Shown here piece by piece: positions 23,590 to 36,019 of a stretch of DNA of 64,000 nucleotides (position 1 is the first letter of the stretch; each line of letters opens with the position of its first letter). The DNA comes from Cordia subcordata (lineage: Eukaryota; Streptophyta; Magnoliopsida; Boraginales; Cordiaceae): contig JAPTOF010000020.1 of NCBI GenBank assembly GCA_028554755.1, positions 2,485,001 to 2,549,000 on the forward strand, read 5' to 3'. The notes below the pieces were generated by a model. It did no database searches. It was not told the origin of the DNA and saw nothing but the letters and a program-made list of their open reading frames with translations. The position numbers and the translations under genes were made by a program.

Positions 23590-24761
23590 TTAATGACAAT
23601 CATTACGGGTGACACTGTTAACACCTGCTTTACGTGAATAACGCTTTTAAAACGATCATCTCTATGCGCTTCGTAATTATTCCACATCGATAAAATTTAA
23701 CCGAGGATTATATTTTAAGTCAAGCAAAAGTTTTGCCAGCAATTTACAACTTATATCAATAAAATGGATATTTATTCCTTACGTAGTATTCAAATTAAAC
23801 ACCATATATTCCAAAATAAGCAAAGTCTGGCAATGTACAACTTCTCTTGTACACGGAAGAAGTATTAGCCAAAGTAGATACGCTTCTGCTGTCATTACAA
23901 GTTGTTCAATTTTATTAAAATTAATGCATTGGGTTTGATATGTAAGCATCAAGGAATCTGCTGCTATTTATTTACTCTGTTTCGGTTTCAATTCAAGCTA
24001 TGGGAGTGATAATATATATTATATATATGGTGGAACAAGATCTTGTGGCAATCAGACTGTACAGTGTGTACAATGTGATTCCATGTGAGAGTTTGTTATG
24101 AATGGATTCTCTTGGTCATCGTGTTAGGACTGACTATAATTTGGTCATAACCGAAAACCGAATAAAGACTTGTTTCTTACAAAACAAATTATCTTTGAAT
24201 CATATTCAAGCTGATGAGATTAGTATATAAGACGTGGTTCACGAATGAGTTCTGTTGACAAATTTGTAAGATAAGGAATTATAATTGAAAAAACTCTCCA
24301 TTGCTCCTCAATTTATTATCTTTTTCGATGTGGCTTCTGAGTGGAAGTTCATTAAACAATAAGGTGGTGATTGGTAGAACCAGCAGCGTTGTTAGTGTCT
24401 GTTTCCATGAAAATATTATGTTGGCTTTTCCGTTTGCTCTGTCATTTTTTTTTTCAGGATAATAAAAACTACAACTTCTGCAGCGCGTCTGTTCTAACAC
24501 GAATCATTCCATTTCACGCGTGGTTCAATACATAAATTATTAAGAATATGCCGTTTCTGTTTGAAAAACATCGTCTTGAAACATAATTTATTGTAGAAAT
24601 TAAATGACGCATATAGAAGATCTAAAAATAATTGTTCATAGCATACATGCATGTCGTTTTATGGTTATCGAGTTATTTAATACAAGATCTTAGCTGATTT
24701 ATTAGAGCTTTTGATTTCTACTGCTGATCTCAGACATTTGAAACATTGTTGGTATACGTGC

Positions 24762-24766
<5 letters not shown>

Positions 24767-24830
<64 letters not shown>
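24767..24830 (+). repeat. (AT)n(AG)n compound microsatellite
   Basis: About 28 bp of AT repeats pass directly into about 36 bp of AG repeats. The same place in copy B (about 28268-28312) has a much shorter, interrupted GAGAGAG tract, so the repeat expanded or shrank after the duplication. Confidence 0.85.
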
Positions 24831-24833
<3 letters not shown>

Positions 24834-25053
24834 GACCTAGAGGCATGATACGTGCCTAAAGGCATGATACGTGGTGGTGCGTGTACTATATAATCTTGTA
24901 GCGGTGATCTCCAAATGGTTTTAGTTTACAGATAGATTTTGGCTGCAGCCTATGGTGAGATATTATGAGAAATTAATGGTGAGATATGTAATCAGTCTTT
25001 GACCTTCCCTTGAATTGAAAAAAAAAAAATTACTGACCATTATTTGTTTGGAA

Positions 25054-26928
25054 TCTATATTCTATATATATATATATATATATATAAAGTTATAACTCAA
25101 GTTAAAAGAGTTTTTCTTTGAATGACATATAAACTTCTATTTTAAAGCCACATAAGTACCTCTTTGAAAACCACATAAGCTCATAAAAAAGAGTACTCTT
25201 GTAAGTGTGATTTGTAAAATGCAATTGTCATCAATATTTAATTTAAAAAAAAAGATTTAAGTCATTTAAGTTACATGTTAAACATGATAAAGTAGTTGAT
25301 TAATACAATCAAATGAAAAAAAAAAGAGAACAAAAAAAAGAATCTATATTATATATATAAAGTTAAAACTCCAATTAAAAGAGTTTCTTTTTGACTGACA
25401 CGTAAACTCCTATTTTGAAGCCACATAAGTATCTCTTTGAATATCACATAAGCTCATAAAAGAGAGTACTCTTGCAAGTGTGATTTGTAAAATGCAATTG
25501 TCATCAATATTCAATTTAAAAAAAAAGATTTAAGTCATTTAAGTTATATATTAAACATGATAAAGTAGTTGATTAACACAATCAAATGAAAAAAAAAAAA
25601 AGAGAACAAAAAAAGAAATCAGTATAATATCTACATCTATGTATATCTATATATGATAATAGTAATAGTTATAAAATTATACCTCAAATTTCTTAATGTC
25701 TTAGAGCTTGTCATATTCATGTTTTAAGAGGTGCCACATGTCATGTTTCTATGTTCCATTTTTGTTAATTTATCTCTGAAATAATTACTACTTAATACAA
25801 AAAAACAAATAAAAAAAATTGTTGTAATTTCCCCTATTTTCTTCTTTCTTCTTTCTCAAGTTAATTCTCATTGTTTCCTAATATCTAAATCAATTTAAAT
25901 TGTTTTAAAAATTGTTCAATTTAATTTATATTCTTAAATTTTTAATAATATATGACTCAAATGATGTAACCCAATTATCTTCTCTAATTTTAAATACTTA
26001 TTAAATAAAATATGTGAAGATTCCCAAGTTGTTATAAGAAAATAATTCACACATCAAATCAAATTTAAAGAATTTTTATGAAAAGTTATAAAACATACAC
26101 AAAGTTTTAATAAATCCATGCACTTTGGAGGTCCAATGATTTGAATATTGTAAGACCTTATCATATAATTTGGATAGTGAGTCAGCTAATTAAACATGGT
26201 TATTTGCTATTCCCAAAGTTATATCAAAGTAAGTCCTAAATCTATTATCTATACGATATATAATCTATACTATTATTTATGTTAGAAATGAATGAGAAAT
26301 TAAATATTTTCTCATTATTATTTTGAGACCTTTGGCCTCCCTATTAACTTGGATATGAATTCCAATGCGTTATGAGACCTTTGGAATTTATCCATAATCT
26401 TGGATTATTAAAGCTGAACCGATTGAATAACATTCATTCCCTACAAAATTTCTAGCTCATGTGAAGCTACTACATATCATTTGTACTTAAAAAGGAAAGA
26501 CTAATTTGTTATATTAAAAAAATGCTCAATAATTGATGGAAGTATATCAACCTACATCATTCATGTTTTTTCTTTTTAAAATTATTAGATTTTATAAAAA
26601 TATAATTGTTGCAATTAATATTGAAAATTTAATATGACAAAACATATTTCTATTTTATCCCTCACATTAATTGTCAAAACTAACTATTAACAATAACAAA
26701 AATATAAAAATACTCATTTCTTTCATGTATCACTATGGGCATTGCACTATTTAAATTATGCATTATCAATTCAATTAATATATTGCGTAATTTTCTTTTC
26801 TTATATTATTAGATACTTATATTGGTGATATTATTAATCTAACGATACTTATTTTAATTATTTCATATATTACATGTATATAAAATTATATTTAATTTTT
26901 CCTGTGCATCACATGGGGGAAAGACTAG
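25054..26928 (+). mobile_element. Non-autonomous Helitron, 1.87 kb
   Basis: Starts TCTATATT and ends in the Helitron 3' signature: an imperfect hairpin CCTGTGCATCACATGG at 26901-26916 and terminal CTAG (26925-26928), inserted between A and T. The tandem copy B shows the uninterrupted site: GGAA joined directly to TTA.TATCATATATTAAAGAA at 28483/28484. The 5' part is itself tandemly repeated (about 25054-25341 and 25342-25635), each unit starting TCTATATT and carrying AAAGTTA.AACTC..GTTAAAAGAG. No Rep/helicase coding region is present, so it depends on an autonomous relative. Confidence 0.8.
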
Positions 26929-27815
26929 TTAATATCATATATTAAAGAAGTGGGACACGTGCATGCATGCAGTTTTTGGACTTTGCTCAATTTGCCAAAT
27001 TAGAATACGTACTAGATTGTAATCCCCCAATCCCCCCCCCCCCCCCAACCCCCGTTTCTTTCCTATCTTTTTTTTTTCTGTTCTGTTGAGAAGATCGTAT
27101 GGCCAGGTCATGTGGCTTGTGTAGTTTTTTAATGGAGTTTTACTAGTCGAGACGAGAGAGTACAAGTTAGTAAACTATCTCAATTGATAAACAAGAGAAA
27201 TTAAACTCTCATATGTCTCCTATGCTATGGCTTGAAATTTCGGACATGCACGATTATGATTTAATTGAAGTCGTCGTCGTCGTCGTCGTCTCCAGTTCAG
27301 TTGTCTTCTTACGGCCACATCAAACACGAGTTAATGATTTTGCCTATTAATTTTCAACGACAATATAGATATTGAATGTGCCTAGCCGACACTAAAAATC
27401 CTTTTCGATGGCTAGTCATCTGAATAAACCAAGCAGAGAAATTAGAACATGATACTCGTTATCTAGTGGAGCCGGCATATATTATCAAGGTTGGTGGGAA
27501 AGCATATGATGATATTTGCTTTATGAGTTCAAATAATATAATGGTTTGACCCAACTAGCTTAATTAGTTTGGTTTAGTAGATATTTCATCTAATTCAGTC
27601 ATTTCTGAGTCTGTTTCAGGATTTGCGCAAAACCCTAATGTTATTGGTATCTATACTATATATTAGAGTTGTTATTCCAAATCTCAGATTTTCTTCCGAT
27701 CAAAATTCCATTGCACCTGCCATTGCTATGGAGTTCCAGTTTTGGAATATAATATAATGGATATATTCGGTCTTAGTTTATGATTATCGAAAAGCCATAT
27801 GTGCTTCTTAATTGT

Positions 27816-29035
27816 GTCAAGTCAAGCATAGTTTTGCAATTAAGCAATGAACAAATTCTATCAATATTAATTCCTTGTGTAGTGTACAAACACCATATAT
27901 TCCAAAGTAAGTAAACTCTAGCTATGTACAACTTCTCTTTTACACGGGAAGTATTGGCCAAAGTATATCGGCTTCTACCGTCTTGCCTCGAGAGAATCGA
28001 AGCAGCACACTCCTGTTAGTGCGTGGCTCAATATATAAATTATTAACATGTCGTCTCTGTCCGAAAAACATCATCTTGAAACTTAATTTATCGTGCAAAT
28101 GACATATATATTGAAGAACTAAAAATAATTGTTCGTGTTCACACAAAAGAAAAAAAAATTGTTCTTGTTGTTTTATATATGGTGATGGAATTATTTAATA
28201 AGATGTTAGCTGATGTTAGAGCTTTCGATTTCTGCTGCTGATCTCATTTGCCATTTGGAGCATTGTTGGATATATGAATGAGAGAGAGGGGAGGAGAGAG
28301 ATAAGAGAGAGGCATGATACGTGGCGGTGCGTATACTATAAAATCGTATAGCGGTTCTGCAAATGCTCTTGGTTTACAGTTCGATTTTGGGAGGCTATGG
28401 TGAGATGTCATCAAGACATTGATTGTCATATATCTACCGCATATTAAACAAATCAAATTTTGCTGATCATTATTTAATTGGAATTAGTATCATATATTAA
28501 AGAACTGCAACACATATGTCGTGAAATTAACGGTCTTGTTTGATTGATTCTAACAACATATTCATATATATATATATATATATATATTTTCCCTGACTCA
28601 GAAGATCATGGTAGATTTTTTTTCCCCCGGTTCACAAGACCATGTGGTCAGGTCATGTGGCTTTTCTTTTTTATTATTATTATTATTTTTTAATGAAGTT
28701 TCAATTAGTCGAGATCAAAGTACAAGTAAAAAGAACGAAGAGCACTCTCATTTCATTTTATCTCCTATGCTATGGCTTGACATATCGAACATGGCCATGA
28801 TTCGATTGGAGTTTTGTCTTCCTACGGCCAAATTCAACATGAATTCATGATGTCTGAGTATCGATTTTGAACGAGGACATAGTAATTGAATGTGCCTAGC
28901 CGACATTAGAGATCCTTTTTTGACGGTGCGGCTTGTCTTTCAACAACACATGCAGAGAAATTAAAACATGATATTATTTAGTTGCGTCGGCACATATTGT
29001 CAAGTTGGTGAAAGTGTATATTTTTCATCTAATAA
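27816..29035. repeat. Non-coding tandem segmental duplication, copy B
   Basis: Shorter partner of copy A, lacking the Helitron. It retains a TATA-like ACTATAAAAT at about 28336 within the conserved GTGCGTATACTATAAAATCG stretch; copy A has ACTATATAATC. Open frames differ between copies and have no recognisable motif. This could be a promoter-containing remnant or a non-coding transcript unit. Confidence 0.75.
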
Positions 29036-29424
29036 TAATTATAAGTGTCGCTCTATTTTTGTTACTCAAATATTATCTCTTATGTATCTATATGCATACT
29101 TGTATGATAATTTAGAGAAACTTTTTAATTTGAGTAATAAAAATAAGGTGGTAACTAATATACTATAAAACAATCATTGTAGACTTCAAAATCTACAATT
29201 AAGATCCGATCTTAGTAGGATAAAAACCTTGAAACCTTTTCGATGATGGGGGTAGGTGAACCGTAATACTTGAAGAAGCCTAATGGATACTAAGGGTGCT
29301 TTTTGGTTGATGCCTTGGCATGGGATCCCTTAAAGGGAGGCCCTTTCCTTTGATTATGACAATTCCTGCATGTAGAGTGGGATTCAAGATCCCAAATTTC
29401 GGTCCTTAACGGACACCAAATTAT

Positions 29425-29547
29425 GAGGGTGTTTGGTTTTGGTTATTTGGTGATTACAAGCATTTAAATAATAAAAAAATATGTTTTTGTGTGTGTTTTT
29501 ATTATGTGTTTCTAAGCACCTAAATAAGCAAAGTCAAACACCCTTCA
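29425..29547. mobile_element. Tourist-like MITE, about 123 bp
   Basis: Ends GAGGGTGTTTGG and CAAACACCCTTCA are inverted, with TAT on each side. The inner sequence (TTATTT near one end, AAATAAGCAAAG near the other) matches the 23469-23589 element. Confidence 0.7.
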
Positions 29548-29550
29548 TAT

Positions 29551-30206
29551 ACTCTTATATAATTCACGCATATCCTCGCGGCCTGAATACTAGCTTTCGG
29601 CCGAGAGATTTGGACTTTCAATGGGCTGGGCTCCAACAAAAGGGCCTTTTAGGCTTGGGTCTCAGCCCAAGATGTTAGCAGATTAGGGCTAGTACAGTAA
29701 TTTTCCAATTTGTTTGAGGATTTGGGATATGTATTATGTTTGTATTTGTATACCCGCACGTTGTGTTAAACCATGGCCTGAGCAATCCCTACGTCGCAAT
29801 TCATTTTGTCGCTTACATGCAATTTTTGTAACTATAAAAAACTAACTTTAATTTATGTGACAAAACTCAAAAGATATCGATCTTATAAACACAAGTAAGG
29901 TCATTATCTTGGGCAATTTTTTCTTTTCACTTGTGGAGTAAGCAGTAATCATTCTATTTCACAAAAAAACGATGTACGGAGGATAATAACTCTTAATAAA
30001 TATGAGTTGCGTGGCTTATAACTGACTAGAGTTGTGGGGTTAATCTCCCTAGCTAATAAGAGCCGTGTGGCTTAACTCCATACATTCTGTTAATTTTCTC
30101 GTGTTCCCGTGAAGAACCTTTTTAGCAAAATTTCCCATGAAGAAACCTGATTGTATAGAATTGGTATTACTGATAGCATCCAGCTAGGGAATTGATGCCT
30201 TTATGA
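29551..30206. other. Intergenic, no gene recognised
   Basis: Contains GGCCTGAATACTAGC..GGGCTGGGCTCC-like moderately GC-rich sequence and a 65-codon frame (29481-29678) that starts inside the neighbouring MITE. No domain is visible. Confidence 0.4.
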
Positions 30207-30212
30207 CTTTGG

Positions 30213-30976
30213 ACCTGTTCGGCAAAATTAGCTGTTAGAGTAGCTGATAGCTATTTAAGTAGTAGATAGTGGTTTGAATACCTGATAATTGTTATATTTT
30301 AACTGTTAGCGGATAGCTGTTTGGTTAGCTGATTGAATATTATGTGTTCGATAAAATTAGCTGTTTGATTAGTTAATGAATGTAAAATAACATAAAAAAT
30401 ATTGGTATTATGTTATTATGTTATGATAAATATAATTATTATTACTATTATTGAAATGAGATAATTTATTTCATAATTAGATATATGTTTCTTGTAATAA
30501 CATTTGATTATTAAAGTATAATAAAATTACTTTTGATAAATTAATTTTATTAATATTACAAAAAATGTTATTATTGTAGAAATATTTTTTAATTGATCAA
30601 AGATTTTTCTTGTCAAGAAAAATAATAAATGGATGAATAAGACTTACACCTTTTTAGTATATTTTGATATAGATAGGATTTAAAATTGCTTTTTATGTTA
30701 TTTTAGATTTATACTTGTGAAAGAAAATATAAAAATATAGAAAGAGATTGTATAGTAGGTAGAATTGCCAAAAAATAATGAAGAGAGGGTAAAATTGCCA
30801 AAATAAAAAATAAAATACTATCCACTACCTGAAACGTTAAAAATATTAACGTTTCAGAAACACTACTTCAAATACTATTTTAACAAAAAACACTACTTTA
30901 CCGAACAACAAAATAGGAAGAGATAGTGGTTTGACCAAGTCAAAACACTAGTCGAAACACTGCTGCCGAACAGTGC
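30213..30976. mobile_element. hAT-like MITE, about 764 bp
   Basis: Inverted ends ACCTGTTCGGCA and TGCCGAACAGTGC, with CTTTGG on both sides (30207-30212 and 30977-30982) as part of a probable 8-bp target duplication. The interior is AT-rich with GCTGATAGC/AGCTGTTAG words and no coding region. The element at 36020-36761 belongs to the same family. Confidence 0.7.
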
Positions 30977-31924
30977 CTTTGGCTCAGTTTGTTTGCGTGA
31001 AAATAACAGGGAAGAACTGTTCTTTTGGGAAAATATTTTTCTGTTAAATAGAATATCTTTTGATGTTTAATCGTCATATTGGAAAATATTTTTTGATGAA
31101 AACATTTTCGATAACAAGTTTTTTTTTTAAAGAAAAGATTTTACTTAGAAATATATTATTTAATTTTAATAATTAAATTTTTAAAAAATATATATTTAAT
31201 TTTTTAAAATAATTCAATTTTTTAAAATTTTGAATACTTTTTTAATTTTTTAATTTAATGTTTTAATTTTTTTTACCCTTAATTTTTATTTTATATATGA
31301 CGCTATAAGAAAAGATAGAGTAACGGTGAGTTGTCTAAATCATTCTAAAGCTTGTAAGCAGAGTCTTTAGTTAAGGACCACTAATATAGGGTAAATATTG
31401 TATGCATTTCTTAGGTTTTATATCTATTGACGAGTTTGAGAGACGATTGAGATTCATTATTGTCATCAAAGTAGTATCATATTTTTAAATGATATCTAGA
31501 GTACATCACGTACAGTACATGTGAGAATGCATATTTTTAATATTTTTATTTGTTATAACTGATCAATTTTTACATTTTATATGAGGATAAATGCTAATAT
31601 ATTTTTTATAATCTAACTTCTTGGTAAATTTTCAATATTTTTGTGATAAATTTTTAGTAATTGAAAAATATTTAAAATGAGAAAATAAAATCAGAAAACG
31701 GTCTGATATGAGAACAATAAAAAATTTTAAATGTTATTTTTATATAAAAATTAATATAATTATTTGGTGATTAAATAAATTTAAATTAGATAATATATAT
31801 ATATGTATGTATATATATGTATAAAAATATATTTATGTTCTTTTATATAATATTTAAATTTATTGTAACTAGTTTAGATCTAGTCAATAATTATTTTTAA
31901 CTTACTCTAAACATCTATCATTCA

Positions 31925-32960
31925 TCGCTAAAGATGTAACGTTTTAGATATGTGACATGACATTTCTCATTCAATCGTCTAACTAATTGAAAATTCAACA
32001 AGTCAGTTTGTCACACCCTCTAGCCAAAATTCTTAAGTTCGTGAGCACAAATTAGTATTCTAAATGTGAAAAATAGTAATTTGGGTCCTCATATTAATCT
32101 GTCCGTGATAGTTAATTCAAATTATTTGTTATACTTAATTCATTTATAAATCACTCAAACAACTTTTGACAATCAATGTGAAAATATTACACCGTTTATT
32201 ACTACTTTGAAGCTAGGCCTTGAGTCGTGCTCCACAGCTTGGATTCCTATGTCACTTGGATGCTTATGTGCTCATCTTGAATTTGAGTTATCGTATGGAA
32301 TTTACTTTGTCGAGAGAAAGGGAGCTCAGAATCGATGAGCTTCACATGCTAAAGGTTCTAATTCTCTTTTTCTTTTTCCTGGGTACCTTTATCGTGTGCT
32401 ATGTGAACACTGGCGGACGTGGGGGGGGGGGGGGCGGAGTAGGGCCGCCGCCCGCTAGTTCAAAAAATCACAAAGAATTTTATATATATTTATCAAAAAA
32501 TAAATTTGTATGGGTATTTTGTCCCACTAATTCAAAAGAGGAATAATCATAATAAGTTTGTATCTTTATTATTTATCTCTTAAAAATTGTTAACATTGAT
32601 TAGTAATCTCAAATTTTAAAATTTTGTTACTTATTTAGTTCATTAAAAAATGATTCTCAATAATAATATCGTATAACTTTATATAATATTAAAAAATTTT
32701 CTATATGTACATACGATATTCTATTACAAATTTTTTAAGTTAAAAATTTAATATTTCGTCCCCACTACATTAAAGTCCTGGCTCCACCATTGCATGTAAA
32801 TGCAAGCATCATCCTTGTTACCACGAGTGCATCCCTTTTATTCTTTTTCTCTCTTTTTCTCTTTTTCTTTTTCTTTTTTTTTTTTGAACTTCCTTTACCT
32901 ATATACCTTCTTCCTTACGCTAATTCATTAAAATATCCAACTGGCGATTGTTCAATACTA
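31925..32960 (+). repeat. Duplicated upstream region of CAR copy 1
   Basis: Homologous to 38118-39180, upstream of CAR copy 2. Shared blocks include GTCAGTTTGTCACACCC, GATGCTTATGTGCTCATCTTG, ATGGAATTTACTTT and AGTGCATCCCTTTTATTCTT. It shows that the duplication creating CAR copies 1 and 2 included about 1 kb of promoter. This copy carries its own TIR element (32408-32792), which copy 2 lacks. Confidence 0.75.
32408..32792. mobile_element. hAT-like TIR element, about 385 bp
   Basis: Left end CACTGGCGGA and right end TCCACCATTG are inverted. Flanks TATGTGAA and CATGTAAA look like a decayed 8-bp target duplication. It contains a G homopolymer (about 32421-32434). The frame at 32220-32546 crosses its left border and is accidental. 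The corresponding site upstream of CAR copy 2 lacks it. Confidence 0.6.
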
Positions 32961-32961
32961 G

Positions 32962-32968
32962 TATAAAA
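32962..32968 (+). promoter_or_regulatory. TATA box of CAR copy 1
   Basis: TATAAAA, 77 bp before the ATG, followed by a conserved leader (AAGGTGGTGGTTAGATGGGC..CCATTGGTAAAATC, shown in parts) that is also present upstream of CAR copy 2 with its TATAAATA at the same distance. Position and paralogue conservation support function. Confidence 0.6.
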
Positions 32969-33038
32969 AATAAGGTGGTGGTTAGATGGGCTCTCCATTG
33001 GTAAAATCTTGAAGAGACTATCCTTTGAGCATTAAGAA

Positions 33039-34902
33039 ATGCCAATTAAATATCTATCTTCACCAAGAATCGAGGGTCTTCTAAGAATTCGCGTTATCAA
33101 AGGAAACAACCTTGTTAAGCATGATGGAATAAGCCACAGTGATCCCTATGTTGTTGTCACCATGGGCAAACAGGTTTGTTCTCTAATTCTCATCACACAG
33201 TCATTAATCCTGGGCATAAAACATATATACACTTGCACCATGTATCATAACTTGTGACCAAGTGGCATATTCATTTTGTTGTTGCGTTGGTGAACCTTGA
33301 GAAGGTTTAATCATGAACGATATAGTTACACAAATTGTTAATTTTAAAAATGATCTTTCTCTTTACTAATTTGTGAAAAAATTAACGTTAATATTTATTG
33401 AACTCGTTCCCTCACATGCTTAATGAACATCATGATATGGTCTTTGCATCGCATGTTTCTAGGCGAACAATATGAATGACACTGTACAGACCTTGTTGTA
33501 GGAAGCAATAAAAACACCTTATCTACAATTGCTGAAAACAATTTTGTGGTAGTCTATTCTTATGACAATTCATAGATGTATCTTTTGATATTGCTAGCTA
33601 CATCTGATTCAGAGTTATTGTTGCAGAAAGTGAAGACTTGTGTTTGGAATGACAACAGCAACCCTATTTGGAATGAGGACTTGACTCTTTATGTAAAGGA
33701 TCCTAATGTTCCAATAATTCTTGTGAGTATTTCCTCCTAATTTTTTATCAGACCATAAATGTTTTTTTGTCCACTATGCTTATTTGACTGTTCAATTTAG
33801 AGTGCTTAAATAAATTCGAAATTTTCTCGTTCTATGTGCTCCACATAAAGTAGAATAATCTGCTCATAATGACTTTGACTTTTTTCTATGCATTTCAATT
33901 TCAATTTTCAATTGCTTTAAGGATTATTGTTACGTTAGGCTGTTACACTAGACACTTGTTTCATATAAAGAAGTGTTCACTTCTATCATATAAAATCTTG
34001 AAAAAGTCTCATCATTCTTAACATATATTAAAGCAACGCCATTATCATTTTCCCATCTATGCATAACTATGTTCTCACACACAATTCCCTTTATCATTCC
34101 AAAACCCTTAGTTCTGATCACACATGAGACGGTATAATACAATTAATACTTATCCCACACAATAAATAAATAAATTCAATAACTTAAAGATCACTATATT
34201 AGAGGCCTCTGTTGGATTGCCTTTTTTTAGGAAAGAGCATTTTTTTTCTTTAAAAAAAGTACATTGATTTTACAATAACTATTTAGTTTGGTTTCAAAAA
34301 AAGTTAAAATTCTGAAAAAAAGTTCAAATATACCCTTCTTCAGAAGCCAAAATTTTTTAACTCTTCAAAAGAGCACTTCTTTTAGAAGCGGTTAAAGAAA
34401 GTGCTTTTTGAACAAGCCAATCCAAATGAGCTCTAGCTCTTGAATGCACCATATTTATCTAATGTTGAAATTTAGAGAGCATGATAGTCATCTCTTTTCT
34501 TCTTGAAATTCTTTATTTTCTTTACTGAATAGGTCCCTTCTTGAGCAATATAATTGCTTAGTTATTTATTCTTACCATAACATATTATAAGCTTTATTGG
34601 CTGTTGTATTATATATGCAGACTGTCTATGACAAGGACACCTTCACTAGAGATGACAAAATGGGAGATGCAGAACTGGACATAAAACCTTTACTAGAGTG
34701 TTTATTTATTGGAGCACTGCAAGGCCTCCCTAATGGTACTATAGTTGGTAGTGTTCAGCCAAGCAAAAGAAATTGTCTTGCTGATGAGAGCTGCATTGTC
34801 TGGAATAATGGAAAATTGACTCAAGATGTGACTCTCAAACTCAGAAATGTGGAACGTGGTGAGCTGGAGATTCAAGTTGATTGGCTTGGCCGATCGTCTT
34901 AA
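33039..34902 (+). CDS. CAR-type C2-domain protein, tandem copy 1
   Basis: Three exons: 33039-33173, 33627-33722 and 34621-34902, joined by GT-AG introns in phase 0. The product is 170 residues. The C2 domain starts GLLRIRVIKGNNLVKHD and continues with the first calcium loop (D in KHD, SDPYVVV), then NPIWNEDLTLYVKDP, and the second loop TVYDKDTFTRDDKMGDAEL, keeping the Asp ligands. The CAR-specific insertion and tail (LDIKPLLEC through CIVWNNGKLTQDVTLKLRNV) complete it. CAR proteins bind PYR/PYL abscisic acid receptors and bring them to membranes in a calcium-dependent way. Compared with copy 3 it has an extended N-terminus and changes in exon 2 (TCVWNDNSNPIW). A MITE sits in intron 2. Confidence 0.88.
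34203..34433. mobile_element. MITE in intron 2 of CAR copy 1
   Basis: Inverted ends AGGCCTCTGTTGGATTGCC and GGCTTGTTC-type sequence (right end AACAAGCCAATCCAAATGAG), with TAG on both sides. It is related to the element at 46216-46431. It is absent from the same intron of CAR copies 2 and 3, so it inserted after the duplication. Confidence 0.6.
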
Positions 34903-35113
34903 AGAAATCCGTTATTGGAGTATTTTCTTCATGTATATCGTAAAATGTCTAGTAGTTTGTTAAGTAAAAATAATTGCAAGACTATTTTCAGTCACTTGGG
35001 GTGGCTGCTAATATGTATTTCTTAATGTTTCTTGTTAAATGGAACTTTGGATATGTTATGTTTTTGGCTCCTTTCTTTCCGATTACTTGTAAGTATTAAA
35101 AAAAAAAAGAAAT

Positions 35114-35119
35114 AATAAA
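35114..35119 (+). terminator. Candidate poly(A) signal of CAR copy 1
   Basis: AATAAA about 210 bp after the stop codon, in the context AAAGAAATAATAAAA. The same context occurs after CAR copy 2 (49040-49045), so the signal is conserved between the duplicates. Confidence 0.6.
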
Positions 35120-36014
35120 ACCTGACTTCTATGCAAATTTAGCAAAAAGAGATAGAAAAATTAGAATTTTATAAAAAAACAATGAGTCAATATGAGGAGT
35201 GGTTCAAATTTTTATATAATAGATTTGAATTTTTAGAGTTTTTTATGTGAAACAAATATATGTCATAACAAATAAAAAAATTGAATCTATTCATTCTAAC
35301 GAAAAGAATGTTGTGTGTATATATGATGTTTAGATTAAACTGAATAATCTATGTTGAATTTCGCATGCGGTGCCCTTTTATCTCGCTTTTAAAAAATGAA
35401 TAATTTTGGTGTATTTATTACATACTTGAGAGATTGAGATTTTGAGAATGGTTTCGGTTCTCTATGAGGCAATGGAAAGTGTGGCTCAAAATACTCCTCT
35501 TCTTGTATTTTATATGACACGGCCTCTTATCACACTCGGGCCTAGCCGCTATATTGATATACCCTCTTATTCACGATTATTACTAGACCAGACATTGCTA
35601 TATTGACCTAGTCAAACCACAAATTAGGCCTTTGTCTTGGTAGATAATAATTTTCTATTTGTAAATAATGAGTATGTCAAGGCCCTAAAGTAGGATAAAT
35701 GTGAGATTCATTAGTGTCATCAAAGTAGTATCATATTTTTTAAATAACAACTAGAATATATCCTGTATTGTATAGGAGAGTATCTATTTTTAATATCTTT
35801 ATTTATTATTGATAAATAATTTTTATATTTTATGAGAAAATAGCACAAGTCCCATCCTACCATGATAGGCATATCCTTGTGAGGCAGGTGCATAGCAGGC
35901 ATCCCTTTTTTTCGACTAGTCATAAAAGACAATCTGCTTTGACATGAGGTAGTCTAGCTCACTTCTGTGTCAATGCCACCACGCGGTTGCCAATATGTAT
36001 TTTATAATTTAGTT
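35120..36014. other. Intergenic spacer after CAR copy 1
   Basis: AT-rich with no gene. The stretch GTGTCATCAAAGTAGTATCATATTTTT (35725 region) also occurs near 31460, so it belongs to a dispersed repeat. Confidence 0.4.
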
Positions 36015-36019
36015 CTTAG

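Larger units (their letters stand above)
23718..27530. repeat. Non-coding tandem segmental duplication, copy A
   Basis: This block matches 27816-29035 in the same orientation through many diverged segments. Examples are ACACCATATATTCCAAA, GAAAAACATC.TCTTGAAAC, GGCATGATACGTGG.GGTGCG, CTCCTATGCTATGGCTTGA and GAATGTGCCTAGCCGACA. Copy A is longer because it has a 1.9-kb Helitron (25054-26928), about 570 bp without counterpart (about 23905-24475) and a longer (AT)n(AG)n microsatellite. No open frame is shared between the copies, so the duplicated unit is non-coding or a decayed gene. Confidence 0.8.
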
